Source: Bacteroidota bacterium (GTDB lineage: Bacteria; Bacteroidota; Ignavibacteria; SZUA-365). From it: a stretch of 47,211 bases of DNA. A program made the position numbers and the translations under genes. Each line of letters opens with the position of its first letter. Position 1 is the stretch's first letter. The stretch lies in contig JAEYUG010000059.1 in the NCBI GenBank assembly GCA_023432805.1, positions 1 through 47,211 of the forward strand. Direction: 5' to 3'. Of this stretch, positions 18,019 through 26,324 are shown one piece after another. The notes below the pieces were generated by a model. It saw only the letters and a program-made list of their open reading frames with translations. It ran no database searches and was not told where the DNA came from.

Positions 18019-19050
18019 ATGACGCAGACACTCCGCATCTCCGTGGTCATCCCCTCCCATGATGGCGCCGCGTACCTTGGCATCGGCCTCAGCGCGCTTG
18101 CGGCGCAGCGGACGCTGCTGCACGAGGTGATCGTCGTCGACGACTGCTCCCGCGATGCGTCGGCCGACATCGCCGCGCAGCACGGCGCACAGGTGATCCG
18201 CCTCGACGAACCGCAGCACGCCAACTACTGCCGCAACCTCGGGGCGCGACATGCCACCGGCGACGTGATCCTGTTTCTGGATCAGGACGTGGTGATCCGT
18301 CCCGACACCCTGCAGGTCGTCCACGCCGCCTTCGCAGACGACGCGCTCGATGCGATGGTCGGCATCTATTCCGCCGAGCATCGCAATCCCAACCTCGCCA
18401 GCCGCTTCAAGAACTTCTGGATCCGATATTCCTATCTGCGCAGCAGCCGGCACATCGACTGGATCTTCGGTGCGATCTCGGTCATTCGGCGGGACCTCTT
18501 CCACCGGGCGGGCGGATTCGACCACCTCGCGATGATCTCCTTCGGCATCGACGACCTCGAACTCGGCAAACGGATGTCGCGCGACGACATCCGCATCCGC
18601 TTCAATCCCCACCTCGAGGTCGAGCATCTCAAGCACTACTCCTTCGCATCCTTCCTCGCCAACCAGTTCGACCGCAGCCGCGCCTTCGTCACCCTCGCCG
18701 GCCGCCTCGGCGAACTCGGCCGCTCGACCACCGGCGGATTCGTCAACGTCTATCCCGCCTACGTCTACGGCACGCTACTCTCCTGGCCGCTCGTATTCGC
18801 GACGGTGGCCGCGGCGACAGGATACTTCCCTCTCTGGTCCGCGGCTCTGCTGCTGGCTGCGCATCTCGCGCTTGGCCTTCCCCTCCTCAATGCCTTCCGC
18901 CGCCAGTACGGTATGCTCGAGACCTTCTCCGTAGCCGGACTCGTGCTCTGCGACCATCTGGCCTGCACGGCCGGTGCCGCTGCGGGATTCGTTCGCCTGC
19001 TCGCGACCCGTCGTCCCGTCGCCGTCGCCCCCGGCGTCATGGCAGACTGA
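18019..19050 (+). CDS. Family 2 glycosyltransferase, membrane-attached
   Basis: A 343-aa GT-A fold enzyme. The N-terminal nucleotide-sugar domain shows ISVVIPSHDGAAYL, the IVVDD motif (about residues 38-42) and DQD (88-90) in the DxD position. AGGFDH and a following DDLELG stretch match the acceptor-side motifs of family 2 enzymes. The C-terminal third has two or three hydrophobic segments, suggesting membrane attachment. Substrate cannot be told; cell-surface polysaccharide or glycolipid synthesis is likely. It lies immediately downstream of the DUF389 gene and converges with the next gene with an 18-bp gap. Confidence 0.85.
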   Translation: MTQTLRISVVIPSHDGAAYLGIGLSALAAQRTLLHEVIVVDDCSRDASADIAAQHGAQVIRLDEPQHANYCRNLGARHATGDVILFLDQDVVIRPDTLQVVHAAFADDALDAMVGIYSAEHRNPNLASRFKNFWIRYSYLRSSRHIDWIFGAISVIRRDLFHRAGGFDHLAMISFGIDDLELGKRMSRDDIRIRFNPHLEVEHLKHYSFASFLANQFDRSRAFVTLAGRLGELGRSTTGGFVNVYPAYVYGTLLSWPLVFATVAAATGYFPLWSAALLLAAHLALGLPLLNAFRRQYGMLETFSVAGLVLCDHLACTAGAAAGFVRLLATRRPVAVAPGVMAD

Positions 19051-19068
19051 CACGGCCCCGCGCCGCCG

Positions 19069-21339
19069 CTACCTGCCCTCCATCTCCGCGAGCAGACGCC
19101 GGGCCTCCGCGGCCTCGGGCGTGCCCGCACACCGTTCGACGCAGCGCATGAGCGCGTCGCGTTCGCGGTCGGCGCTGTCGCCGCGCGCGCGGTACATGCC
19201 CGCGAGCGCCAGATACCAGCTCGGATAGTGCGCGGGCTGCCGTTGCAGCGCCTGCTCGAGCAGCGCGATGGCGCGGTCGTTCATCCCCAGCTGCTGATAC
19301 GCGCCGGCCGCGATCACGAGCAGCTCGCCGTCGCGCGTCGAAGCGTCGATCGCGGAGGCAAGAAGGGAGGATGCTTCCGCAGGAGGGATCGCGGGATCGC
19401 GCACGACGCGCACGAGTCCGCCACCCTTCCATGACGGGTGCACGGCCGCAACCCGCGCGAGGAAGCGGTCTGCGACGTCGGTCCGACCCGTTTGCACCGC
19501 GCCGAGCAGCACGCGCGTGGTGAACTCGTCGAGGTCGCGTGCATCCCCGCCGTAGCGTTGCCGGGTGCGCGCGCTGTCGGCGAGGTCCGCCACCAGCCGC
19601 TCGAGCAGCCAGGAGAAATCGCCGTCGCTGCCGTCGAGTCCGCGTGCGTGCATGAGCGAGATGAAGAGGCGGCGGTAGGATTCCAGCGGCAGGTGTCCCG
19701 TCTCGGCCATCGCCCGCACCACGTCGCGATGCTTCCGCTCGTCGCCGCTCGCCTGACGGAACTTGCGTAGATGTTCGAGCGCGACGTAGGTCTCGCGCGG
19801 GGGAAGCTCGCCCGCGTTCTGACGGATCAGATCCTCGAATCTGCGTGCGGACGCCTCCGCATCGAGGTTGGGACGCAGCCAGAGCCAGAGGCTCGTGAGC
19901 GCGACGAGCATGAGCAGGGGCGCGGTGCGCGCGAGGTCGAGCGCGCGGCGTTCGCCGAGCTGCACGAGCAGCGCGAGCACGAACATGGTCGCGGGAAGGA
20001 GGGGGATGGCGGTCAGATCCCAGTCGCGTGCGAGGCCGAAGTAGCTCTGCCCCGCCAGCCAGATCGGAAGTCCCCCGACCGCGGCCGTGCCGAACACGGC
20101 AAGGGTCCCATCGCGCCAATCGATGCCGCGCGCGCCGCGCAGCACGACGGCGACGAGCACGAACGCGAGCACGCCGAGCTGCAGCAGGAGGATGTTCACG
20201 ACGTCCGCAAGATGTGCCACCGTGAGCAGCGCATAGCGCTGCATGCCGAGCGCGCTGCCGTCGTCGGCGATCACGATGCCCGGCACGAGCGGCAGGAGGG
20301 GCGCGGCGCGCTGCGTCGTGTCGATCACCGCGAGCATCGCTCCGAAGCCGGCCAGCATGAGCATGCACAGCACCGCCGCCGCACGTGCGGGTGTCAGGCG
20401 GCGGAGCAGGGGACCGCCCGCACCGCCGCGCAGATGATGCACGAGCAGCACGAGATACGAAGGAAGCAGCACCACCGCCGATGCCGTGAATCCCACGGCG
20501 AGCAGCAGCGCGACGCCGGCCGCGATGATCGTGCGATGTTCGCGATTGCCGGCGGGACCGTGTGGCGCAGCGCCTGCGGCTCCGCCGGTGCCCGGTCGCA
20601 GCACGCGCCAGGCGAGCAGCAAGTAGGCCGCCGTCAGCGCGTAGCCGATCGCGTACAGTTCGAGATAACCGAGAAACAGGAGCGTGCCCGGCGCGGAGAC
20701 GACCATCGTCGCGACCGGCAGCGCGACGGATGCGCGCTCCCGTCGAAGTCCCACGACGAGCGCCGCCGCGGTCAGCGCCGCGCCCGCCGCGCCCATGATC
20801 ACGAAGGGCGCCGCGACCTGTTCGAGCGCGAACGTGCGCACGAGCAGCACGAGCAGATGCCCGGTCAGGAACGCCATCGGCTTGAGCATGCCCGACGCCC
20901 CGCCCGCGTCGTGCATCACCCGGAACGTGTCGCCGAGGTAGTACGGTCCGTCTCCGAGATATGGAAAGGGAACCTGCACGAGAACGGCAATGAGGATGGC
21001 ACCGGTGATGGCGGCCGGCATGAGGATGCGGGGAAGGCGATCCCGGGACGCCGCACCACGTGCCCCGAGCATGCGGACGCACCACGCCTCCACCGGGGGA
21101 AGCAGCACGACGAGGGGCAGCACCAGTGCGAGCAGGATGTCCGCTTGCGTCGACAGATACGCGGCGCTGTCGATGCCCCACGTGCGCGCCAGGCCGCCTC
21201 CAGCCATGGTCGCGACGATGCGGACTGCGACGAACGTCACCGCGGCGGCGGTGACGGCGCGCTGCAGTGGCGATGCCGGGACCCGCGTGCGGGGAGGGGC
21301 GGTATCCGACCGTCCGGTCTTCTTTCGCTGTGTCTTCAT
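19069..21339 (-). CDS. Multispanning membrane protein with C-terminal TPR region
   Basis: A 756-aa protein. The first about 480 residues have roughly ten or more hydrophobic helices after a basic cytoplasmic N-terminus (MKTQRKKTGR). The rest is soluble, alpha-helical and TPR-like (for example AYQQLGMNDRAIALLEQALQ and PAHYPSWYLALAGMYRARGD). The layout resembles GT-C-type or O-antigen-ligase-like membrane proteins with TPR tails, but no catalytic motif is firmly recognised, so no reaction is assigned. ATG 21339 is chosen over a TTG four codons upstream. The neighbouring GT2 and DUF389 genes make an envelope glycan role possible. Confidence 0.7.
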   Translation of the reverse strand: MKTQRKKTGRSDTAPPRTRVPASPLQRAVTAAAVTFVAVRIVATMAGGGLARTWGIDSAAYLSTQADILLALVLPLVVLLPPVEAWCVRMLGARGAASRDRLPRILMPAAITGAILIAVLVQVPFPYLGDGPYYLGDTFRVMHDAGGASGMLKPMAFLTGHLLVLLVRTFALEQVAAPFVIMGAAGAALTAAALVVGLRRERASVALPVATMVVSAPGTLLFLGYLELYAIGYALTAAYLLLAWRVLRPGTGGAAGAAPHGPAGNREHRTIIAAGVALLLAVGFTASAVVLLPSYLVLLVHHLRGGAGGPLLRRLTPARAAAVLCMLMLAGFGAMLAVIDTTQRAAPLLPLVPGIVIADDGSALGMQRYALLTVAHLADVVNILLLQLGVLAFVLVAVVLRGARGIDWRDGTLAVFGTAAVGGLPIWLAGQSYFGLARDWDLTAIPLLPATMFVLALLVQLGERRALDLARTAPLLMLVALTSLWLWLRPNLDAEASARRFEDLIRQNAGELPPRETYVALEHLRKFRQASGDERKHRDVVRAMAETGHLPLESYRRLFISLMHARGLDGSDGDFSWLLERLVADLADSARTRQRYGGDARDLDEFTTRVLLGAVQTGRTDVADRFLARVAAVHPSWKGGGLVRVVRDPAIPPAEASSLLASAIDASTRDGELLVIAAGAYQQLGMNDRAIALLEQALQRQPAHYPSWYLALAGMYRARGDSADRERDALMRCVERCAGTPEAAEARRLLAEMEGR

Positions 21340-21405
21340 GGGAACCGGCAATCTACGACAATCGCTCCGGTCTCCGCATGGAAGGTTCGACGTTCGCTCA
21401 ACGTC

Positions 21406-21894
21406 TCAAGTCAGCGAATCTAGAACGCATTCAGTGCAGATTTCATCAAGCACACGTTTCGTGTAGCCGCTCTTGAGCGGGATCGTCGCTGTACCTGCGG
21501 CCTCTTCAAGTGAAAGAAGTCGATGACGCAGTCCGAGTGTGAACGCGACCTTCACCGCAGCTCTGTCGGCTGTGGACAGGAACCACGCATCCTCGGAACA
21601 TGAATGTACGAAGGCGAGCAGGTCGCGTTCTCCCTTGTCCAGGTTCACAAGTGCAGCACATGCAGCTAGGGCTGTGCTCAGTTGCATGGTTGTCACTGCA
21701 TGCACATATGTATCCGCAATGAGTGTCTCTCGGTCCACATGCACATACCCGTCGCGCAGCTTTCTCCCGTTGAGAGCTTCGTTGAAAACCTCCTCCACGA
21801 GATGGATTTCATACCGGGCGAGCAGTGAACTCCAACACGTGGTTCGGTGTGCCTCGATGATGATGTTCGTATCAACGAAGAGCGTTCGTTTCAA
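21406..21894 (-). CDS. PIN-like domain protein (DUF4411-type), putative toxin
   Basis: A 162-aa single-domain protein. It starts FVDTNIIIEAH (Asp8), has acidic residues in EEVFNEAL (34-39), an LDKGERDLLAF helix (Asp86, Glu89, Asp91) and STADRAAV (Asp110). This spacing fits the acidic metal site of PIN ribonucleases. It begins 9 bases after the stop of the upstream XRE-ImmA/IrrE gene, so the two form an operon. Pairings of an HTH/Zn-peptidase with a small PIN-like protein are known as toxin-antitoxin-like modules. RNase activity is inferred, not shown. Its GC content looks lower than that of the genes to its right. Confidence 0.72.
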   Translation of the reverse strand: MKRTLFVDTNIIIEAHRTTCWSSLLARYEIHLVEEVFNEALNGRKLRDGYVHVDRETLIADTYVHAVTTMQLSTALAACAALVNLDKGERDLLAFVHSCSEDAWFLSTADRAAVKVAFTLGLRHRLLSLEEAAGTATIPLKSGYTKRVLDEICTECVLDSLT

Positions 21895-21903
21895 GACGCA
21901 TCA

Positions 21904-23049
21904 TCATATGTCGAAGGGCACGGCCATGCCATGTGCTACGAAGGCATCGGCAAGATCGTCGATCTCCATGCAGAGAATCCCGGCAGCACGGCGGACGGAC
22001 ACTGCTCCTTTCACGAGAGCATCGGCAAGACGCTCGAGATAGAGCTGTGAAAGTGGTAATGCCTTCGGGTATTCGGGAGGGGGAAGCATCTTGTCAAGCT
22101 TTACAAGATCCTGCTCGATGATGGTCTTTTCCTGCGGTGCGAGGAGGCGGAGATTCACCAGTCGCCACAACACTGCCTGCGACGATACCTGTGCCTCATT
22201 TCGGATGTGGCGGATGATCTCCGCTCTGGCTGAAGGGCTCGTCATTTCTGCTGCCTTCTCCCATCGTTTCAACATCGTATCTCGCGGCATGAGAAGAGCC
22301 GCTGCAAAATTCTCTGCGAACTGCTCGAAGCGCTGCTGCTTCCTGGCCATCACTTTGTCGGATGCATCGATTCGATCCAACCGTTCGGGTTGTTGCGATG
22401 ACCAGGTGAGCACGTGAAACAGTTCATGCGCGAGATCATAGTTCCTGCGGGCGGGTGAATCCCTCAGGTTGACAAAGAGCAGTCTCTCGTTCTGCTGACG
22501 GAATGCGGCCCCTGAAATCTGTTCGGGCGTGTCGACGAAGAGCACCGGGATGCCGAGCTCGATCTCGATTTTGCTGGACAGGAGGCATGCTGGTGTATCA
22601 CCGAGTGCGAACCATTGTCGGATGCGCTCGGCGATGTCCCAGATCTCCTCGAACGAATTCGAATACTCCAATGAGAATTCCGGACACGGTTTCGAATTTG
22701 AGGAGACGAAATCATTGCAGCGTCTCCAGAGGTTCACCCACCCCCCCGCGATGACTTCAAATCGGTCCAGTGTGTCTCCATCCACTGACGTGCATCTGTA
22801 GGAAAAAGTGCCGCTTCCCGTCCACAGGAGTGGATCCGTGAAGAAATCAAAGCCAAGTCCAGTCCCTTCTACGATGTGTGCCAGCTCCGAGGCGAGCAGA
22901 CGACGGTTGCCCTTCTCTACCGCCTGCAAGGTTTGCCGATTGGCGAAACCGGTCAATGCTGCAAAGCTCTCCTGGCTCATTCCGAGACGATTTCTCGCCT
23001 CAATGATTCTCTCTCCTATGATCGGAGAATCGATGTAGCGGTCAGGCAT
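21904..23049 (-). CDS. XRE HTH - ImmA/IrrE-type Zn-peptidase fusion
   Basis: A 381-aa regulator-protease. Residues 11-66 form an XRE-type helix-turn-helix (RNRLGMSQESFAALTGFANR). The central part contains the zinc peptidase motif HELFH at 208-212, with a downstream glutamate helix FAENFAAALLMP (Glu246), as in ImmA/IrrE (COG2856). Family members cleave phage or stress repressors, or act as antitoxins for the adjacent gene. It precedes the PIN-like gene by 9 bp. The upstream 60 bp holds AT-rich inverted repeats suitable as its own operator. No clear Shine-Dalgarno sequence precedes ATG 23049. Confidence 0.85.
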   Translation of the reverse strand: MPDRYIDSPIIGERIIEARNRLGMSQESFAALTGFANRQTLQAVEKGNRRLLASELAHIVEGTGLGFDFFTDPLLWTGSGTFSYRCTSVDGDTLDRFEVIAGGWVNLWRRCNDFVSSNSKPCPEFSLEYSNSFEEIWDIAERIRQWFALGDTPACLLSSKIEIELGIPVLFVDTPEQISGAAFRQQNERLLFVNLRDSPARRNYDLAHELFHVLTWSSQQPERLDRIDASDKVMARKQQRFEQFAENFAAALLMPRDTMLKRWEKAAEMTSPSARAEIIRHIRNEAQVSSQAVLWRLVNLRLLAPQEKTIIEQDLVKLDKMLPPPEYPKALPLSQLYLERLADALVKGAVSVRRAAGILCMEIDDLADAFVAHGMAVPFDI

Positions 23050-23063
23050 GGCAGTGTGCTTGT

Positions 23064-23098
23064 CTTGCTATAAGTAAATTGCAAGCTAATCATGCAAT
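23064..23098. promoter_or_regulatory. Nested inverted repeats upstream of the XRE gene, putative operator
   Basis: Two overlapping inverted repeats lie just upstream of the XRE start: CTTGC (23064-23068) with GCAAG (23081-23085), and ATTGCA (23078-23083) with TGCAAT (23093-23098), 6-bp arms and a 9-base gap. Further GCAA half-sites follow at 23102-23112. The stretch is AT-rich within a GC-rich setting. Autorepression by the adjacent XRE protein is an inference from position. Confidence 0.5.
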
Positions 23099-23113
23099 AT
23101 CGCAAATGCAAGT

Positions 23114-24298
23114 CTATTGCGGACCCGGATGTGGGCTTCGCGATGCGTCGTCGATCGGGGTCGAGAACTCCAGTTCTTCATAGACGATCAGCGGCACGCC
23201 GTTCTCGAGGCGGATCTTCAGTACCTTGGGTCCCTTGTCGGAGTATTTCTTCGAGCGGTAGATCTGCTCGAAGCGCACGGTCGCGTGTGTCGCATCGTCG
23301 ATCGTGATCTCGAGGTCCTTCGCCTCGATGTGCAGATCGACCGCGTTGCGACTCGTCGTGAGCCGGTCGTCGATCCACGCCTTGAAGTCGAAGCTCAGCT
23401 TCTTGCCGTTCTTCTGCCGCTTGATTCCGTAGAACTGCGTGCTGTAGCAGGATGTATACGCCCCGGCATCCACCGCATTCCACGCCGCCAGCCAGCCGTC
23501 GAAGAAGGTGCGCACGGATTCCTCCGTCAGCGCATCCTGCCGCGCCGCGTCCCCGCCGAGAAACGCATATCCCCCACCCGCCAGCGCAAGCAGCAGCACC
23601 ACCATGCCGAGAACGAGCGGCATGCGCGAGCGTGCCCGGACGGGTGGGGCAGCAGGCACGGCCACTGCCCCCGACATCGGCGGCACGGGCACAGACGCAG
23701 CTCCCGGCACCGCTGGCACCGAGGCGGTCACAGCTCCCGGCATCGGCGGCACTGCCCCGCCCAGCATCCCCACCCCCGCAGTCGATCCCACTCCCGCAGT
23801 TGTGGGAGGTAGCGGGGTGGGGGGAATCATCTCCGACCGCCGGCGCTCGGCGGGCAGCCCATTGTACACGTAGGCATGAAGCTTCCGCAGCGAGGTGTCG
23901 GAATCCTCCGTATGCGTGACCACCTGATAGGTGCGCAGCGTGCGCGGCAGATCCTCCACCCGCATCCCCGCCACATACGAAAAAATCAGTCCCTGCGGCT
24001 TGCGATTGCTGAGGATGTCCGACGTGAAGCTGTCGAGTTCGTAGCGCACCCACTGGCTCTGCAGGTTTTCGTTGGAGGTGCCGACCGCGATCAGGATGTC
24101 GGTGCCGTCGAGCGCCTCGTCGATCGTGTGCTTGTAGTCGGAGACGCCGAGATGTTCGAGCGTGACCTCTGAGAAGAACACGCGCAGACCGCGCCCGCTG
24201 AGGTACTCGTAGATCTGCCGCGCAAGCTGCGCGTCGCGCGTGCGCTCGCCGCCCGCATCCGTGTTCTTGAACGAAATGAAACAGTCGAAGGTCTTCAT
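23114..24298 (-). CDS. Transmembrane TIR-domain protein with NTF2-like C-terminus
   Basis: A 394-aa protein. Residues 1-150 are a TIR domain: it opens DCFISFKNTD and has DILIAVGTSNENL and SQWVRYELDSF, where Trp83 and Glu87 match the S.W...E motif carrying the catalytic glutamate of NAD-cleaving TIRs. A Pro/Val/Ala-rich linker (about 158-220) leads to one membrane helix (about 226-247). The C-terminal part (255-378) looks NTF2-like (FFDGWLAAWNAVDAGAYTSC), predicted outside the membrane. The start overlaps the stop of the RyR/TrkA-N gene as ATGA, so the two are translationally coupled. NAD consumption or production of an ADP-ribose-type signal is inferred from the motif. Confidence 0.85.
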   Translation of the reverse strand: MKTFDCFISFKNTDAGGERTRDAQLARQIYEYLSGRGLRVFFSEVTLEHLGVSDYKHTIDEALDGTDILIAVGTSNENLQSQWVRYELDSFTSDILSNRKPQGLIFSYVAGMRVEDLPRTLRTYQVVTHTEDSDTSLRKLHAYVYNGLPAERRRSEMIPPTPLPPTTAGVGSTAGVGMLGGAVPPMPGAVTASVPAVPGAASVPVPPMSGAVAVPAAPPVRARSRMPLVLGMVVLLLALAGGGYAFLGGDAARQDALTEESVRTFFDGWLAAWNAVDAGAYTSCYSTQFYGIKRQKNGKKLSFDFKAWIDDRLTTSRNAVDLHIEAKDLEITIDDATHATVRFEQIYRSKKYSDKGPKVLKIRLENGVPLIVYEELEFSTPIDDASRSPHPGPQ

Positions 24299-26076
24299 GG
24301 GTGTTCGCGTGTGTGAATGAATCTTCCGTGCGCGGCGAGCAGGGCGGGAATCTCCCGCACCGCGTCGACATCCTTCCGCTGCTCGGATGCCGGCAGCGCG
24401 TCGTAGGGCACGAGCGAGGTGTGGATCTTCAGCGCGCGGTCCTGCGCGCCGCCGTCTGTGGGAACCCCGTACCGCCATCCCGCCAGCAGCTTGTCAGACA
24501 TCCACCGGCGATGCTCCATGCGCGCCATCGTGTCGAGCTCGGCGTCGGTGAACGCGCGCGCGGCGGACGGCGCTTCCGCACGGGACTCGCACCCGATCGC
24601 ACGCAGCTTCACCGCAATGTGATCGGCCTGGAACCGGTTGCTGTCCTTCATCTCGCTGGAGAGCCGCTCCCATGGCTCGATCGCGACCCCGGCATGCGCG
24701 CGGTATGCGTCGTGGATCCCGCGCGCGATCACGTCGACGTCTTCATGAAGGATGTCGGATCCCGTCTGCCGTGCATCTGCCAGCGTGAAGAGGTGGATCG
24801 CACGCCCCCGAAACGCGAACTGCGTCCCATCCCGCAACGCCGTGCGGAAGCCTCTGCGCCGCCGCAGACAGGCCACCACGCGCGCGCCGGCATCGAGCCT
24901 GTCCCGCAGGTGCATCGCCAGGTGCAGGCGCAGCGCATCGCCGCCCGCGCAGATGAAGACGGTGGAGACGGGAGCGCGTTGTTCGATGCGTGCGAGGGAG
25001 TCGCGCGTGAGTGCGCCCGCGTCCGCATCGCGCACGTCGATGTCGGCGAGCTCGTCGAGCTGCTCGACCGAGGCGCGGAACCGCGCGAGATCGCGGGCGC
25101 CGTCGCTGTCGATGATCGTGATCACGAGCCGCTGCTCATTGGCGTAGTGGCCGGTGCGCAGGGACTGCGTGAGGATGCGGCTCCCGAGCGATCCGAAGCC
25201 GACGATCACGACATGCGCCGGGGGGTCGCCGCTGCCGCGTATCGGACGCGCGATGTCGGGACCGTGCGCATCGAAGAGCCGTCGCGCGTGGTTGCGCGCG
25301 AGATTGAACAGGCGCGCGTCGAACGCCGCGGATGCATGCGCGAACACCTCCTGTTCGCTCAGCACCTGTTCGAGCACGGGGTCCGCGATGTGCACATGGC
25401 AGACCAGCGGCTGCGCCGGTGCGGGAGTCTGCGCGAGGATGTCGCGCAGCCGCATGGCCCGCGCGATGTTCGCGTCGTCGCTGCGATCCATGAACAGCAC
25501 GTGGCGTGCGTCATGCAGGTTCAGCTTCGTGAACGCGCGTTCCTGTGCGAGCAGGGATCCGATCACGGGCACGCCGCCGTCGAGCGTTTCGGCGACCTCT
25601 TCGGTGTCGTCGTTCGTGTCGACCAGGCAGGTGCGGACGTCGAAGGCCTGTGCGAGTTCCGCCAGCTCGTGCGCATCGCCGGCGAGCACCGCATGCCCGC
25701 GCCACGTGCGGATGCGCATGATCATCAACTCCCGTCGCGCGAGGAAGAGGATGGCCTTGATCGTCGCCCACGCGAGCAGGGCGGGCGCCATCCACCGCGC
25801 GATTTCGAGCGGCCAGGGCAGCGGACCCGTCACATATCCCGACGCGAAGAAGAACAGCAGCAGCGTCTGGTAGACATTGTCCGGGAACCCGAGCGTGGGA
25901 TTGCCGTCGATGCCGTAGGTCGAGAATCCCCACGACCCCAGCACCAGCGTCAGCACGAGCGGCACCGCCGCCGCCATCCAGCGCATCTGGCCGAACACCG
26001 CAAACACCAGCGCCCGAAGCACCGACCGCTGCGTCACCTTCCGTCGCTCCGGCCCCTCGGCCCCGAGCCCATCCAT
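24295..26076 (-). CDS. Membrane TrkA-N/RCK-like protein with C-terminal RyR domain
   Basis: A 593-aa protein. Three hydrophobic segments occur near residues 33-52, 68-85 and 96-113. They are followed by two nucleotide-binding Rossmann-type TrkA-N regions (HAVLAGDAHE near 128 and HVVIVGFGSLGSR near 288), as in CASTOR/POLLUX-like channels. The C-terminus (about 512-587) matches the RyR domain: MEHRRWMSDKLLAGWRYG, then KIHTSLVPYDAL and a downstream EQRKDVDAV helix. No canonical K+ filter is visible. ATG 26076 is chosen because AAGGAG lies upstream; a GTG at 26115 lacks a ribosome site. It is the first gene of the TIR operon. Ligand-controlled membrane effector is an inference. Confidence 0.8.
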   Translation of the reverse strand: MDGLGAEGPERRKVTQRSVLRALVFAVFGQMRWMAAAVPLVLTLVLGSWGFSTYGIDGNPTLGFPDNVYQTLLLFFFASGYVTGPLPWPLEIARWMAPALLAWATIKAILFLARRELMIMRIRTWRGHAVLAGDAHELAELAQAFDVRTCLVDTNDDTEEVAETLDGGVPVIGSLLAQERAFTKLNLHDARHVLFMDRSDDANIARAMRLRDILAQTPAPAQPLVCHVHIADPVLEQVLSEQEVFAHASAAFDARLFNLARNHARRLFDAHGPDIARPIRGSGDPPAHVVIVGFGSLGSRILTQSLRTGHYANEQRLVITIIDSDGARDLARFRASVEQLDELADIDVRDADAGALTRDSLARIEQRAPVSTVFICAGGDALRLHLAMHLRDRLDAGARVVACLRRRRGFRTALRDGTQFAFRGRAIHLFTLADARQTGSDILHEDVDVIARGIHDAYRAHAGVAIEPWERLSSEMKDSNRFQADHIAVKLRAIGCESRAEAPSAARAFTDAELDTMARMEHRRWMSDKLLAGWRYGVPTDGGAQDRALKIHTSLVPYDALPASEQRKDVDAVREIPALLAAHGRFIHTREHP

Positions 26077-26136
26077 CACCGTCTCTCCTTCACGCGTAAA
26101 CTCAACATCCTTCACTTAGTATCAGCGGTGACGTGA

Positions 26137-26180
26137 TGCTGAAAAACGCCAAGAGAAGAAGGATCAGGTGTTTTTCAGCA
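26137..26180. promoter_or_regulatory. Inverted repeat in divergent promoter region A
   Basis: TGCTGAAAAAC (26137-26147) and GTTTTTCAGCA (26170-26180) form a perfect 11-bp inverted repeat with a 22-base gap. It lies in the 248-bp region between the minus-strand RyR/TrkA-N gene and the plus-strand channel gene. A related repeat occurs at 36106-36146. It could be a shared operator or, when transcribed, a hairpin. The rest of this intergenic region shows no other recognisable element. Confidence 0.55.
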
Positions 26181-26324
26181 GGTGTTGGGAATGGAAGTAA
26201 AAGAGAACACAGCATCACGATCTCATGATCGACCGGGTTCCCGGAAGGAAGCTGTGAGTGATAGTATGCTGATGCTTGAAACACGTAACCATGAACGCTG
26301 ATTGAGTGAACTGCAGGCACTCCA

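Noticed and set aside
19771..21423. 550-aa plus-strand open frame opposite the TPR membrane protein gene
   Set aside because: Antisense shadow: highly charged His/Arg/Glu-rich sequence with no domain, while the other strand encodes clear membrane helices and TPR.
24301..26136. 611-aa plus-strand open frame opposite the RyR/TrkA-N gene
   Set aside because: Antisense shadow caused by high GC; the minus strand has recognisable TrkA-N and RyR domains.
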